The notes: generated by a model not told the origin, from the letters alone. 64,000 nucleotides of DNA from Variovorax gossypii (GCF_003965815.1 NZ_RXOE01000003.1:124001-188000), one strand, 5' to 3'; positions 9,857-18,334 are shown, numbered from the stretch's first letter. Made by a program: numbers and translations.

Positions 9857-10345
9857 GTGACGATCTACCGACTTGACGCGCATGAACCGGACATCGACGC
9901 CAGCGCCCGCGTGGCCGAGAGCGCCAGCGTGATCGGCCAGGTCGTGCTCGCGCCCGGCAGCCGCATCGGCGCGCACTCGGTGCTGCGCGGCGACAACGAG
10001 CCCATCAAGGTCGGCCGCGGCAGCCACGTGCAGGCGGGCGTGATGCTGCACGCGGACCCGGGCTATCCGCTGACCATCGGTGCCGACGTGACGGTGGAGC
10101 CCCACGTGATGCTGCACGGCTGCACCGTGGGCGACGGCGCGGTGATCGGCGAGCACACCATCGCGCTCAACGGCTCGGTGGTGGGCCGAGGGTGCGTCGT
10201 CGAGTCGGGCTCGCTGCTCACCGAGGGCAAGGTCTTTCCCGACCGCTCGCGCATCGCGGGCCGCCCCGCGAAGGTCGTCGGCGAGGTCGATGACGCGCAG
10301 GCCGAAGCGCAGCTGCAGAGGGCGCGCGAAGCCTCCACCCGATAG
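9857..10345 (+). CDS. Gamma-carbonic anhydrase-like left-handed beta-helix protein
   Basis: 162 residues of hexapeptide repeats (IGQVVLAPGSRIGAHSVLRGDN, ITIGADVTVEP and so on), followed by a short C-terminal helix, as in the YrdA/PaaY/CaiE group. GTG start with AGGAG nine bases upstream. The family core MLHADPGYPLTIG and VMLHGCTVGDG is clear, so the trimeric fold is not in doubt. One deviation: where YrdA-type proteins have VTVGHKVMLH, this one has VTVEPHVMLH, so the usual middle zinc His is replaced by Pro with a His one place later. A CO2/bicarbonate role next to formate dehydrogenase would be sensible, but catalytic competence is uncertain. Confidence 0.78.
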   Translation: MTIYRLDAHEPDIDASARVAESASVIGQVVLAPGSRIGAHSVLRGDNEPIKVGRGSHVQAGVMLHADPGYPLTIGADVTVEPHVMLHGCTVGDGAVIGEHTIALNGSVVGRGCVVESGSLLTEGKVFPDRSRIAGRPAKVVGEVDDAQAEAQLQRAREASTR

Positions 10346-10363
10346 GGTCTTTCCGGTCCTTCC

Positions 10364-10463
10364 GAAACCCTGCGCGGCCGCAGGGTTGTGCGTATTGAAA
10401 CCCTGCGCGGCCGCAGGGTTGGGCGCATTGAAACCCCGCGTGGCCGCAGGGTTTGTGCGCATT
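10364..10463. repeat. Three tandem 33-34-bp units, each containing a palindrome
   Basis: Units at 10364-10396, 10397-10429 and 10430-10463. Each begins GAAACCC and holds the palindrome AACCCTGCGCGGCCGCAGGGTT (or a diverged third copy with CCGCGTGGCCGC) followed by GTGCGYATT-like spacer. They lie between the carbonic-anhydrase-like gene and fdsG, directly upstream of a TTGAC-N4-GTCAA dyad. Three copies only, no leader and no cas genes, so not a CRISPR. They may be tandem operator sites or a small extragenic repeat. Confidence 0.8.
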
Positions 10464-10488
10464 GGCACCGTGCTTGTTTCGGCGGAAA

Positions 10489-10502
10489 TTGACTTGTGTC
10501 AA
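10489..10502. promoter_or_regulatory. Palindromic operator candidate TTGAC-TTGT-GTCAA upstream of fds
   Basis: TTGACTTGTGTCAA, 150 bp before the fdsG start codon. It is the third dyad of this form in the oxalate/formate region. No convincing -10 could be fixed downstream. Confidence 0.55.
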
Positions 10503-10651
10503 GGCCCCCGACGCCCGATTCATCGACATTGATCCCCAAGCGGATGACCACGGGATTCGCGTCGAATCCAACGACGTCGAACCCGTGACAGAACCACGAT
10601 GAAAACAGCTCCGCTTGCAAGCTGACGGCAACGGAGCAGATCGGACGGACC

Positions 10652-11164
10652 ATGAAACCAGAACAGGTTCAGCAGGCGCGGCAAGGGCAGCACGACACGG
10701 ACGAACTCGCGGCCGTGCAGCGCATCCTTCAGCTGCATGCGGACGAGCCCGGCGCGCTGCTGCCGATACTGCACGACGTGCAGGACGCACTCGGCTACAT
10801 CCCCGCCGACGCGGTGCCGGTGATCGCGGAGGCGCAGAACCTCTCGCGCGCCGAGGTGCACGGCGTCGTCACCTACTACCACCACTTCCGCAGCCAGCCC
10901 GCGGGCCGGCACGTGATCCAGATCTGCCGCGCCGAGGCCTGCCAGTCGATGGGCGCGGATGCATTGCTCGCGCACGCCGAGCTGCGACTGGGTTGCAGCG
11001 CGCACGGCACGACGAAGGACGGCGCGTTCACGCTGGAGCCGGCCTTCTGCCTCGGCCTGTGCGCCTCGTCGCCCGCGATGACGCTGGACGAGCAGCCGTA
11101 TGCGCGCATGACGGCCAAGGGGTTCGACGCATTGGTCGCGCAGACCGAAGGAGGCCGTGCATGA
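10652..11164 (+). CDS. fdsG: NAD-dependent formate dehydrogenase gamma subunit (NuoE-like)
   Basis: 170 residues, the thioredoxin-like [2Fe-2S] subunit of the soluble molybdenum formate dehydrogenase. Cluster ligands are visible as CRAEAC (in QICRAEACQSMGADAL) and CLGLC near the C-terminus (EPAFCLGLCASSPAM). ALLPILHDVQDALGYIP is the typical NuoE N-terminal motif. It passes electrons between FdsA and the flavin subunit FdsB. It is the first gene of the fds operon and its stop overlaps the fdsB start by 4 bases (ATGA), so translation of the two is probably coupled. Confidence 0.92.
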   Translation: MKPEQVQQARQGQHDTDELAAVQRILQLHADEPGALLPILHDVQDALGYIPADAVPVIAEAQNLSRAEVHGVVTYYHHFRSQPAGRHVIQICRAEACQSMGADALLAHAELRLGCSAHGTTKDGAFTLEPAFCLGLCASSPAMTLDEQPYARMTAKGFDALVAQTEGGRA

Positions 11165-12720
11165 GCACGATCACCGTCTACGTTCCGCGCGATTCGGCCG
11201 CGCTCGCTGCCGGCGCCGACCGCGTGGCCCGATGCATCGCCAAGGAGGCCGCGGCGCGCGGCCTGATGCTCGAGCTGGTGCGCAACGGTTCGCGCGGCAT
11301 GTTCTGGCTCGAGCCGCTGGTCGAGGTGAACACGCCCGCAGGCCGCATGGCCTACGGACCGGTGACGCCCGACGATGTGGCCGGCCTGTTCGACGCCGGC
11401 TTCCTCACCGGCGGCAGGCACCCGCTCGCGCTCGGCCCGACCGAGGAGATTCCGTACCTGAAGAAGCAGGAGCGCCTGACCTTCTCGCGCATGGGCATCA
11501 CCGACCCGGTGTCGCTCACCGACTACCAGGCCTACGAGGGCTTCGCCGGCCTGCGCCGTGCGCTGGCGCTTGCGCCCGAGGAGATCGTGCAGCAGGTGCT
11601 CGACTCGGGCCTGCGCGGACGCGGCGGCGCGGCCTTCCCGGCGGGCATCAAGTGGAAGACGGTGCTGGGGACGGCGGCGGCGCAGAAGTACATCGTCTGC
11701 AACGCCGACGAAGGCGACTCGGGCACCTTCTCCGACCGCATGACCATGGAGGGCGACCCCTTCATGCTGATCGAGGGCATGACCATCGCGGGCCTCGCCA
11801 CCGGCGCGACGCAGGGCTACATCTACGTGCGTTCGGAGTACCCGCATGCGATCGCGACGCTGAACGAGGCCATCCGCGTCGCGGAGGCTGCGGGCTTCCT
11901 CGGCGACAACATCCTGCGTTCGGGCAAGCGCTTCTCGCTCGCGGTGCGCAAGGGCGCGGGCTCGTACGTGTGCGGCGAGGAAACTGCGCTGCTCGAGAGC
12001 CTGGAGGGCAAGCGCGGCATCGTGCGCGCCAAGCCGCCGCTGCCGGCCATCGAAGGCCTGTTCGGTCAGCCCACGCTCATCAACAACGTCATCACGCTGG
12101 CCAGCGTGCCGCTGATCCTGGCGCGCGGCGCGGCCTTCTACCGCGACTACGGCGTGGGCCGCTCGCGCGGCACGCTGCCGATGCAGCTGGCCGGCAACAT
12201 CAAGTACGGCGGCCTGGTCGAGAAGGCCTTCGGCGTCACGCTGCGCGAGCTGCTCTACGACTACGGCGGCGGCTCGGCCTCGGGCCGGCCGATCAAGGCG
12301 GTGCAGGTCGGCGGGCCGCTGGGCGCCTACCTGCCCGAATCGAAGTGGGACCTGCCGCTCGATTACGAGGCCTACGCGGCCGTCGGCGGCACCGTGGGCC
12401 ACGGCGGCATCGTGGTGCACGACGACACGGCCGATCTGTCGAAGCTCGCGCGCTACGCCATGGAGTTCTGTGCGCTGGAGTCGTGCGGCAAGTGCACGCC
12501 GTGCCGCATCGGCTCGACGCGCGGCGTCGAGGTGATCGACAAGATCCGCGGCAACCAGAACCGACCGCAGCAGGTGATGCTGCTGCGCGACCTGTGCGAC
12601 ACGATGGTCCACGGCTCGCTGTGCGCCATGGGCGGCATGACGCCGTTCCCGGTGCTCTCGGCGCTGGACCATTTCCCGCAGGACTTCGGAATCGAAGCGC
12701 CTGACCGCAAGGCTGCGTGA
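11161..12720 (+). CDS. fdsB: NAD-dependent formate dehydrogenase beta subunit (NuoF-like, FMN/NADH)
   Basis: 519 residues. The N-terminal 130 residues are a thioredoxin-like extension; then the NuoF core with the NADH/FMN glycine-rich motif LRGRGGAAFPAGIKWKTV, CNADEGDSGTFSDRM, AYVCGEETALLESLEG-type segment (here SYVCGEETALLESLEGKRG), and the C-terminal 4Fe-4S ligands ESCGKCTPCRIG plus a later Cys in LRDLC. It reduces NAD with electrons from FdsA. Its ATG overlaps the fdsG stop. fdsA follows after 189 bases that contain a repeat element. Confidence 0.93.
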   Translation: MSTITVYVPRDSAALAAGADRVARCIAKEAAARGLMLELVRNGSRGMFWLEPLVEVNTPAGRMAYGPVTPDDVAGLFDAGFLTGGRHPLALGPTEEIPYLKKQERLTFSRMGITDPVSLTDYQAYEGFAGLRRALALAPEEIVQQVLDSGLRGRGGAAFPAGIKWKTVLGTAAAQKYIVCNADEGDSGTFSDRMTMEGDPFMLIEGMTIAGLATGATQGYIYVRSEYPHAIATLNEAIRVAEAAGFLGDNILRSGKRFSLAVRKGAGSYVCGEETALLESLEGKRGIVRAKPPLPAIEGLFGQPTLINNVITLASVPLILARGAAFYRDYGVGRSRGTLPMQLAGNIKYGGLVEKAFGVTLRELLYDYGGGSASGRPIKAVQVGGPLGAYLPESKWDLPLDYEAYAAVGGTVGHGGIVVHDDTADLSKLARYAMEFCALESCGKCTPCRIGSTRGVEVIDKIRGNQNRPQQVMLLRDLCDTMVHGSLCAMGGMTPFPVLSALDHFPQDFGIEAPDRKAA

Positions 12721-12733
12721 TATGCCCATCCCC

Positions 12734-12806
12734 GTTGCTTGCTCACTTCGTGTAGCCGCCTCCCCCCTCAAGGGGGCAACACCGGTGGCCCGGCAAAGCC
12801 GGTTCC
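12734..12806 (-). repeat. Intergenic repeat element, copy 1 (between fdsB and fdsA)
   Basis: Read on the minus strand, it begins GGAACCGGCTTTGCCGGGCC, continues with GGTGTTGCCCCCTTGAGGGGG and ends near ACACGAAGTG. The same order of blocks occurs on the plus strand at 45617-45682. Two small hairpins (CCGGC/GCCGG and CCCCCT/AGGGGG) are evident. It splits the otherwise tight fds operon. Confidence 0.75.
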
Positions 12807-12909
12807 ACGGTGTTCCGCGACCCAGGTGCGGACGCCGCAGGTGTGAAGGAGTCGGTTTGCGCTTCGCACAGCCGTGGTGAATTGCCAGATCAGAGAGAAA
12901 GCTAAAGAC

Positions 12910-15783
12910 ATGTTGGACCATCTCAAGGACATCGACTACGGCACTCCCAAGCGCGAATCCGAGCGCGAGGTGACGCTGGAGATCGACGGCAATGAAGTCA
13001 CGGTGCCCGCGGGCACTTCGCTGATGCGCGCGGCGGTGGATGCGGGCATCCAGGTGCCCAAGCTCTGCGCCACCGACAGCCTGGAGCCCTTCGGTTCGTG
13101 CCGGCTGTGCCTGGTCGAGATCGAGGGACGCCGGGGCTTCCCGGCCTCGTGCACCACGCCGGCCGAAGCGGGCATGAAGGTGCGCACCCAGACGCCGAAG
13201 CTGCAGGATCTGCGCAAGGGCGTGATGGAGCTCTACATCTCCGACCACCCGCTCGACTGCCTCACCTGCTCGGCCAACGGCAACTGCGAGCTGCAGGACA
13301 TGGCGGGCGTGACCGGCCTGCGCAACGTGCGCTACGGCTTCGACGGCGCCAACCACCTGAAGAGCGAGAAGGACGAGTCGAACCCGTACTTCAGCTACGA
13401 CCCGTCGAAGTGCATCGTGTGCAACCGCTGCGTGCGCGCCTGCGAGGAAACGCAGGGCACTTTCGCGCTGACGATCAGCGGCCGCGGCTTCGAGTCGCGC
13501 GTGTCGCCGGGCCAGGACGAGGCCTTCATGGATTCGGAGTGCGTGAGCTGCGGTGCCTGCGTCGAGGCCTGCCCCACCGCCACGCTGCAGGAGAAGTCGG
13601 TGATCTGGCTCGGCCAGCCCGAGCACAGCGTGATCACCACCTGCGCCTACTGCGGCGTGGGCTGCGCCTTCAAGGCAGAGATGAAGGGCAACGAGGTCGT
13701 GCGCATGGTGCCGTGGAAGGACGGCAAGGCCAACGAAGGCCACTCCTGCGTGAAGGGCCGCTTCGCCTGGGGCTACGCCACGCACCAGGACCGCATGCTC
13801 AAGCCGATGATCCGCAAGAACATCACCGACCCGTGGCAGGAGGTGAGTTGGGACACGGCCATCAACTACGCGGCCAGCGAGTTCAAGCGCCTGCAGGCCA
13901 AGTACGGCCAGGACTCCATCGGCGGCATCACCTCGTCGCGCTGCACCAACGAGGAAACCTACCTCGTGCAGAAGCTGGTGCGCGCCGCCTTCGGCAACAA
14001 CAACGTCGACACCTGCGCACGCGTGTGCCATTCGCCCACGGGCTACGGCCTGAAGCAGACGCTGGGCGAATCGGCGGGCACGCAGACCTTCGCCTCGGTG
14101 GACAAGGCTGACGTGATCATGGTGATCGGCGCCAACCCGACCGATGGCCACCCGGTGTTCGCATCGCGCATGAAGAAGCGGCTGCGCCAGGGCGCGAAGC
14201 TGATCGTGGTCGATCCGCGCCGCATCGACATCGTGAAGTCGCCGCACATCAAGGCCGCGCATCACCTGCAGCTGCGGCCCGGCACCAACGTGGCCGTGGT
14301 CACGGCGCTGGCGCACGTCATCGTCACCGAAGGGCTGATGGCCGACGACTTCGTCGCCGAACGCTGCGACTCGGCCTCGTTCAAGGAATGGAAGTCGTAC
14401 GTGGAGCGCCCCGAGCAGTCGCCCGAGGCCACCGAGGCGGTGACGGGCGTGCCGGCGGCCGAGATGCGCGCCGCCGCGCGCCTCTTCGCCACGGCGGGCA
14501 ACGGCGCCATCTACTACGGCCTGGGCGTGACCGAGCACAGCCAGGGCTCGACCACGGTGATGGGCATCGCCAACCTCGCCATGGTCACCGGCAACGTCGG
14601 CCGCGAGGGCGTGGGCGTGAACCCGCTGCGGGGCCAGAACAACGTGCAGGGCTCCTGCGACATGGGTTCGTTCCCGCACGAGCTGCCGGGCTACCGGCAC
14701 GTGTCGGACAGCACCACGCGCGCCACGTTCGAGTCGGCCTGGGGCGTGCAGATCAACCCCGAGCCGGGCCTGCGCATTCCCAACATGTTCGATGCAGCCA
14801 TCGGCGGCAGCTTCAAGGGCCTGTACTGCGAGGGCGAGGACATCGTGCAGTCCGACCCGAACACGCAGCACGTGGCGGCCGCGATGATGGGCATGGAGTG
14901 CGTGGTGGTGCAGGACATCTTCCTCAACGAGACCGCCAAGTACGCGCACGTGTTCCTGCCGGGCTCTTCGTTCCTGGAAAAGGACGGCACCTTCACCAAC
15001 GCCGAGCGCCGCATCTCCCGCGTGCGCAAGGTGATGCCGCCCAAGGCCGGCCTTGCCGACTGGGAAGTGACGGTGAAGCTCGCGCAGGCCCTCGGCTATC
15101 CGATGGACTACAAGAGCCCGGAAGAGATCATGGACGAGATCGCCGCGCTCACGCCCACCTTCCACGGCGTGAGCTACAAGCGCCTCGACGAGCTCGGCAG
15201 CATCCAGTGGCCCTGCAACGAGAACGCGCCCGACGGCACGCCCACCATGCACATCGACCGCTTCGTGCGCGGCAAGGGCAAGTTCATCGTCACGCAGTAC
15301 GTGGCGACGGACGAGAAGGTCACGCGCAAGTTCCCGCTGCTGCTGACGACCGGGCGCATCCTCTCGCAGTACAACGTGGGCGCGCAGACGCGGCGCACCG
15401 AGAACAACCAGTGGCACAGCGAGGACCGGCTGGAGATCCATCCGCACGACGCGGAGGAGCGCGGCGTGAAGGAAGGCGACTGGGTCGGCATCCAGAGCCG
15501 CGCGGGCGAGACGGTGCTGCGCGCCACGGTGTCCGAGCGCGTGCAGCCGGGCGTGGTCTACACAACCTTCCACTTCCCCGAGTCGGGCGCGAACGTGATC
15601 ACCACCGACAACTCCGACTGGGCCACCAACTGCCCCGAGTACAAGGTCACGGCGGTGCAGGTGATGCCGGTGATGCAGCCTTCTTCCTGGCAGCAGGAGT
15701 ACAGCCGCTTCAACCGCACGCAGCATGAGCTGCTCGCTGCCGCATCGGCGCCGCAGGGCGGCGAGACGGTTCCGGCCAAGTGA
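12910..15783 (+). CDS. fdsA: NAD-dependent formate dehydrogenase alpha subunit (molybdopterin, catalytic)
   Basis: 957 residues if started at the ATG at 12910, which gives the expected MLDHLKDIDYGTPKRESE N-terminus; an in-frame start at 12874 would add 12 residues. Domains in order: a [2Fe-2S] ferredoxin-like domain (GSCRLCLVEIEG), the His-Cys3 cluster (HPLDCLTCSANGNC), two 4Fe-4S sites (CIVCNRCVRAC and CVSCGACVEAC), then the molybdopterin oxidoreductase domain with CAYCGVGCAFK, the catalytic Cys in CARVCHSPTGYGL followed by the conserved His region, and the dinucleotide-binding C-terminal domain. It oxidises formate to CO2. All key Cys are present. Confidence 0.94.
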   Translation: MLDHLKDIDYGTPKRESEREVTLEIDGNEVTVPAGTSLMRAAVDAGIQVPKLCATDSLEPFGSCRLCLVEIEGRRGFPASCTTPAEAGMKVRTQTPKLQDLRKGVMELYISDHPLDCLTCSANGNCELQDMAGVTGLRNVRYGFDGANHLKSEKDESNPYFSYDPSKCIVCNRCVRACEETQGTFALTISGRGFESRVSPGQDEAFMDSECVSCGACVEACPTATLQEKSVIWLGQPEHSVITTCAYCGVGCAFKAEMKGNEVVRMVPWKDGKANEGHSCVKGRFAWGYATHQDRMLKPMIRKNITDPWQEVSWDTAINYAASEFKRLQAKYGQDSIGGITSSRCTNEETYLVQKLVRAAFGNNNVDTCARVCHSPTGYGLKQTLGESAGTQTFASVDKADVIMVIGANPTDGHPVFASRMKKRLRQGAKLIVVDPRRIDIVKSPHIKAAHHLQLRPGTNVAVVTALAHVIVTEGLMADDFVAERCDSASFKEWKSYVERPEQSPEATEAVTGVPAAEMRAAARLFATAGNGAIYYGLGVTEHSQGSTTVMGIANLAMVTGNVGREGVGVNPLRGQNNVQGSCDMGSFPHELPGYRHVSDSTTRATFESAWGVQINPEPGLRIPNMFDAAIGGSFKGLYCEGEDIVQSDPNTQHVAAAMMGMECVVVQDIFLNETAKYAHVFLPGSSFLEKDGTFTNAERRISRVRKVMPPKAGLADWEVTVKLAQALGYPMDYKSPEEIMDEIAALTPTFHGVSYKRLDELGSIQWPCNENAPDGTPTMHIDRFVRGKGKFIVTQYVATDEKVTRKFPLLLTTGRILSQYNVGAQTRRTENNQWHSEDRLEIHPHDAEERGVKEGDWVGIQSRAGETVLRATVSERVQPGVVYTTFHFPESGANVITTDNSDWATNCPEYKVTAVQVMPVMQPSSWQQEYSRFNRTQHELLAAASAPQGGETVPAK

Positions 15784-15796
15784 GGGCGCGACCCGT

Positions 15797-16657
15797 ATGA
15801 ACATGCTGGCCACCGATGCCGACACCGTCCGGTTCTGCGAAGGCGCGCAGCTGCTGCCCGTGCACGGCGTGCGCGGCGGCAGGCCCTTCGACGTGCAGGA
15901 CTGGGTGGCCGAGGAGGTGCCCGTGGCGCTCGAATACAACGGCATCTCGCACGCGGTGATGCTCGCGACGCCGCTCGACCTGGAAGACTTCGCGCTCGGC
16001 TTCTCGCTGAGCGAGGGCATCCTCGATGCGGCGCACGAGCTCTATTCGGTGGAGGCCGAGCAGTCGGCGCTGGGCTTCACGGTGCACATGCAGGTGTCGG
16101 GCGCGGCCTTCACGCGCCTGAAGCAGCGCCGCCGCTCGATGGCCGGGCGCACCGGCTGCGGCCTGTGCGGCACCGAGAGCCTGACGCAGGTCTCGCGAGA
16201 GTTGCCGGTTCTGCAGGACGATGCCACGGTGCGCTTCGGGCGCGAGGCCATCGGCCGCGCGATGTCGCAGCTGCCGTCGCAGCAGACCTTGCAGGAAGCC
16301 ACCGGCGCCGTGCACGCGGCCGCATGGTGTTCGGACGACGGCGAGGTGATGTGGCTGCGCGAGGACGTGGGCCGCCACAACGCGCTCGACAAGCTGGTCG
16401 GTGCGCTCGCGGCCAACGACGTCGATGCCTCCGTCGGCTTCATCGCGGTCACCAGCCGTGCGAGCTTCGAGATGGTGCAGAAGGCCGCGATGGCCGGTGC
16501 GCCGCTGCTCGCGGCGGTGTCGGCGCCAACCTCCTTCGCGGTGGCCACGGCGCAGCGCGCTGGCCTCACGCTGGTGGGCTTCGCGCGCGAGCAGGACCTG
16601 GGCGTCTACAGCCACCCGCAGAGGCTGCGCACGGCGCAGCAGCACAGCGTGCGCTGA
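15797..16657 (+). CDS. fdhD: Formate dehydrogenase accessory sulfurtransferase FdhD/FdsC
   Basis: 286 residues. FdhD-family proteins deliver sulfur to, and stabilise, the molybdenum cofactor of formate dehydrogenases. The diagnostic CxxC is in RTGCGLCGTESL; FALGFSLSEGIL and EDVGRHNALDKLVG are the conserved flanking motifs. The ATG at 15797 is 14 bases after the fdsA stop. In the fds operons of Cupriavidus-type bacteria the same position is called fdsC. The neighbourhood makes FdsA the clear client. Confidence 0.92.
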   Translation: MNMLATDADTVRFCEGAQLLPVHGVRGGRPFDVQDWVAEEVPVALEYNGISHAVMLATPLDLEDFALGFSLSEGILDAAHELYSVEAEQSALGFTVHMQVSGAAFTRLKQRRRSMAGRTGCGLCGTESLTQVSRELPVLQDDATVRFGREAIGRAMSQLPSQQTLQEATGAVHAAAWCSDDGEVMWLREDVGRHNALDKLVGALAANDVDASVGFIAVTSRASFEMVQKAAMAGAPLLAAVSAPTSFAVATAQRAGLTLVGFAREQDLGVYSHPQRLRTAQQHSVR

Positions 16658-16700
16658 AGATTCATCACTTCATCAAGCAACACATTTTTCAGAAAGTCCC

Positions 16701-16955
16701 ATGGAGCACGATCACTCGGCACAGCTGGTCAAGATGGCCAACCAGATCGGCACCTTCTTCCAGGCGCAGTCGCCGAGCGACTCGGGCGCCGCAACGCAGG
16801 CGATCGCCGCGCACCTGAAGTCGTTCTGGGCGCCGAGCATGCGCATCCAGCTGATACGCGACTTCGACGCGGGAAAGACGCCGCTGCTGATGCCGATCGT
16901 CGCCTCGGCGATCCGCAGCCATCGCGCGACGCTGCTGCCCGCTGCGGCGGCCTGA
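16701..16955 (+). CDS. fdsD: Formate dehydrogenase delta subunit
   Basis: 84 residues, the usual size of FdsD. Family features: LVKMANQIGTFFQAQ, AIAAHLKSFWAPSMR and a hydrophobic Ala-rich C-terminus. The small subunit associates with the FdsABG complex, and is thought to help assembly; its exact role is not settled. Last gene of the fds operon, 43 bases after fdhD, with a shared hairpin between it and the convergent gene. Confidence 0.88.
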   Translation: MEHDHSAQLVKMANQIGTFFQAQSPSDSGAATQAIAAHLKSFWAPSMRIQLIRDFDAGKTPLLMPIVASAIRSHRATLLPAAAA

Positions 16956-16977
16956 GCCGGCGCCGCGGGCTCAGGCC
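16949..16977. terminator. Hairpin between convergent fdsD and 16971-17306
   Basis: GGCCTGAGCC (16949-16958) and GGCTCAGGCC (16968-16977) make a perfect 10-bp stem with a 9-base loop that overlaps both stop codons. There is no T run on either side, so it may be an imperfect bidirectional terminator or an RNA 3'-end stabiliser. Confidence 0.45.
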
Positions 16978-17306
16978 TGCAAGGGCCTGGGCGCGACGGA
17001 AGACTGGGGCTGAGGCTGTTCGGGCGCCGTGCCTTCCTGCGCCTGCAGCAGCGACTCGTAGTAGAGGCACAGCGGCATCGCGACGAACACCATGCCAGCC
17101 ACGTAGATCACGAGGCTTGTGACCGGGAAGTGCTCGCCACCCCAATAGGGAATGGAAGCCACCGCCGCGATGCCCGCGATCAGCGCGATCGTGCCGCGCA
17201 GCGCGCCGCGCATGAACGCGATGCGCGAGAGCCCGGGTGGGGCGGACGTCCGAGAACCTTCTGGAAAGCTCGAAAGGTTCTCGCCCTTGTCTCCATCTTT
17301 TTTCAT
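16971..17306 (-). CDS. Hypothetical two-helix membrane protein, 111 aa
   Basis: Starting at the ATG at 17306 (MKKDGDKGENLSSFPEG), which has GAGGAG eight bases upstream. A longer frame to 17435 has no comparable ribosome-binding site. A hydrophilic N-terminus is followed by two membrane segments (GTIALIAGIAAVASIPYW and SLVIYVAGMVFVAMPLCLYY) joined by a short loop and a Gln/Pro-rich tail. No family recognised. Convergent with fdsD. Confidence 0.65.
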   Translation of the reverse strand: MKKDGDKGENLSSFPEGSRTSAPPGLSRIAFMRGALRGTIALIAGIAAVASIPYWGGEHFPVTSLVIYVAGMVFVAMPLCLYYESLLQAQEGTAPEQPQPQSSVAPRPLQA

Positions 17307-17662
17307 AGTCGTCGCTCCTCGGTGAAGGCGAGGGACGGTTCTTATCACGCGCGCGAGACGCGGGTCAAGGCCGAAGTCCGCGAGCGTTTGTTTGTCCAAG
17401 TGCTTCCACGCAGAGCAACAGCGACAGGCAAACATGATCGCTCGCGTATAACCTGACTGCGGTGCCGCTGTGCTGCGCGATATCGAGCAACGACCGCTGC
17501 TGACGAATCCTCGAGCATCGTCGTGCCGACTTCCATCTGGTGCAGTTCAGTTGATCAACTGTTCACATCGCTTCCGCCGAGAGCGTCAATGAGGACGCTT
17601 GCTCAAGATTTATTTACGTCGTATATTTACTGTGTAAATAATAAAAGCAGACTGGATACGAC
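17307..17662. promoter_or_regulatory. Divergent intergenic region before the TetR gene
   Basis: About 350 bp without a gene. The last 60 bases are AT-rich (TTTATTTACGTCGTATATTTAC...) and probably hold the tetR promoter and operator. The rest shows nothing I can support. Confidence 0.4.
17625..17639. promoter_or_regulatory. Putative TetR operator ATTTAC-TGT-GTAAAT
   Basis: ATTTACTGTGTAAAT has perfect 6-bp arms with a 3-base spacer, 24 bp upstream of the tetR start codon. A partial copy (TATTTAC at 17611-17617) precedes it. Position and symmetry fit autoregulation by the adjacent TetR protein. Confidence 0.55.
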
Positions 17663-18283
17663 ATGCCCAAAGTGTTGTCAGATGCGGAGGTCCAAGACTT
17701 CCGCCGTCGCCTGCTCGACGTCGCAGAGCGCGCCTTTGCCGACCAAGGCGTGGAAGGCGTCTCGGTGCGGCAACTTGCGCAACAGCTGGGCTGCAGCGCG
17801 ATGACGCCGTACCGCTACTTTCGCGACAAGAACGAAATTCTTGCCGCCGTCACCGCGGCTGCGCTCGATCGCTTCTCGCAAGCCCTGGAGGATGCGTTCG
17901 GGCTGCAGGGCAGCGTCTGGGAGCGTTCGGCTGCGGTACGCAAGGCCTACCTTCGCTTCGCATTCGAGAACCCACGGGCGTACAAGCTCATGTTCGATCT
18001 GCCGCATCCCGCGATTTCGGACTTCCCGGACCTGGAGAGGGCTGCGCAGCGTGCCGAGCAGATCATGACGGCTCCGATGGAGCGACTGGTCACGGACGGT
18101 TCCCTCGTGGGGGATCCGCGCCTGCTGGGGCGGATCTTCTGGAGCGCAATCCACGGAGCCGTGTCCCTTCAACTGGCCGGAAAGCTCGGTCGTTCCGCGG
18201 ACTTCGACGAGGTGCTCGAGAACATGCTTCGTTTCATCGTCGCCGGCGCGAGCAGCACCAGCAGCAGTACCCGCAGCAGATAG
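17663..18283 (+). CDS. TetR/AcrR-family transcriptional regulator
   Basis: 206 residues. The N-terminal helix-turn-helix domain (about 13-60) reads RRRLLDVAERAFADQGVEGVSVRQLAQQLGCSAMTPYRYFRDKNEILAAV, classic TetR. The C-terminal domain (ENPRAYKLMFDLPHPAISDFPDLERAAQ...) belongs to the common WHG/TetR_C_13-type ligand domain. The Ser/Thr-rich tail is disordered. The gene has a palindromic operator candidate upstream. The DUF6151-like gene follows in the same direction after 51 bases and may be its target; no effector can be proposed. Confidence 0.88.
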   Translation: MPKVLSDAEVQDFRRRLLDVAERAFADQGVEGVSVRQLAQQLGCSAMTPYRYFRDKNEILAAVTAAALDRFSQALEDAFGLQGSVWERSAAVRKAYLRFAFENPRAYKLMFDLPHPAISDFPDLERAAQRAEQIMTAPMERLVTDGSLVGDPRLLGRIFWSAIHGAVSLQLAGKLGRSADFDEVLENMLRFIVAGASSTSSSTRSR

Positions 18284-18334
18284 GAGTCGGCAAGTGACCG
18301 ACCTGCGCCCCTCAACTCTTCTTCTCCTTCGTCC

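Noticed and set aside
10364-10463. CRISPR-like array.
   Set aside because: Only three units, the spacer-like parts are themselves repeated, and there are no cas genes nearby.
12874-12909. Upstream in-frame start for fdsA.
   Set aside because: The extra residues do not match the family N-terminus, and the ATG at 12910 has the expected MLDHLKDIDYG beginning.
10876-16020. A 1714-codon open frame on the minus strand across the fds operon.
   Set aside because: It is opposite genes with all expected cofactor motifs; its translation is Arg/Ala/His-rich shadow sequence.
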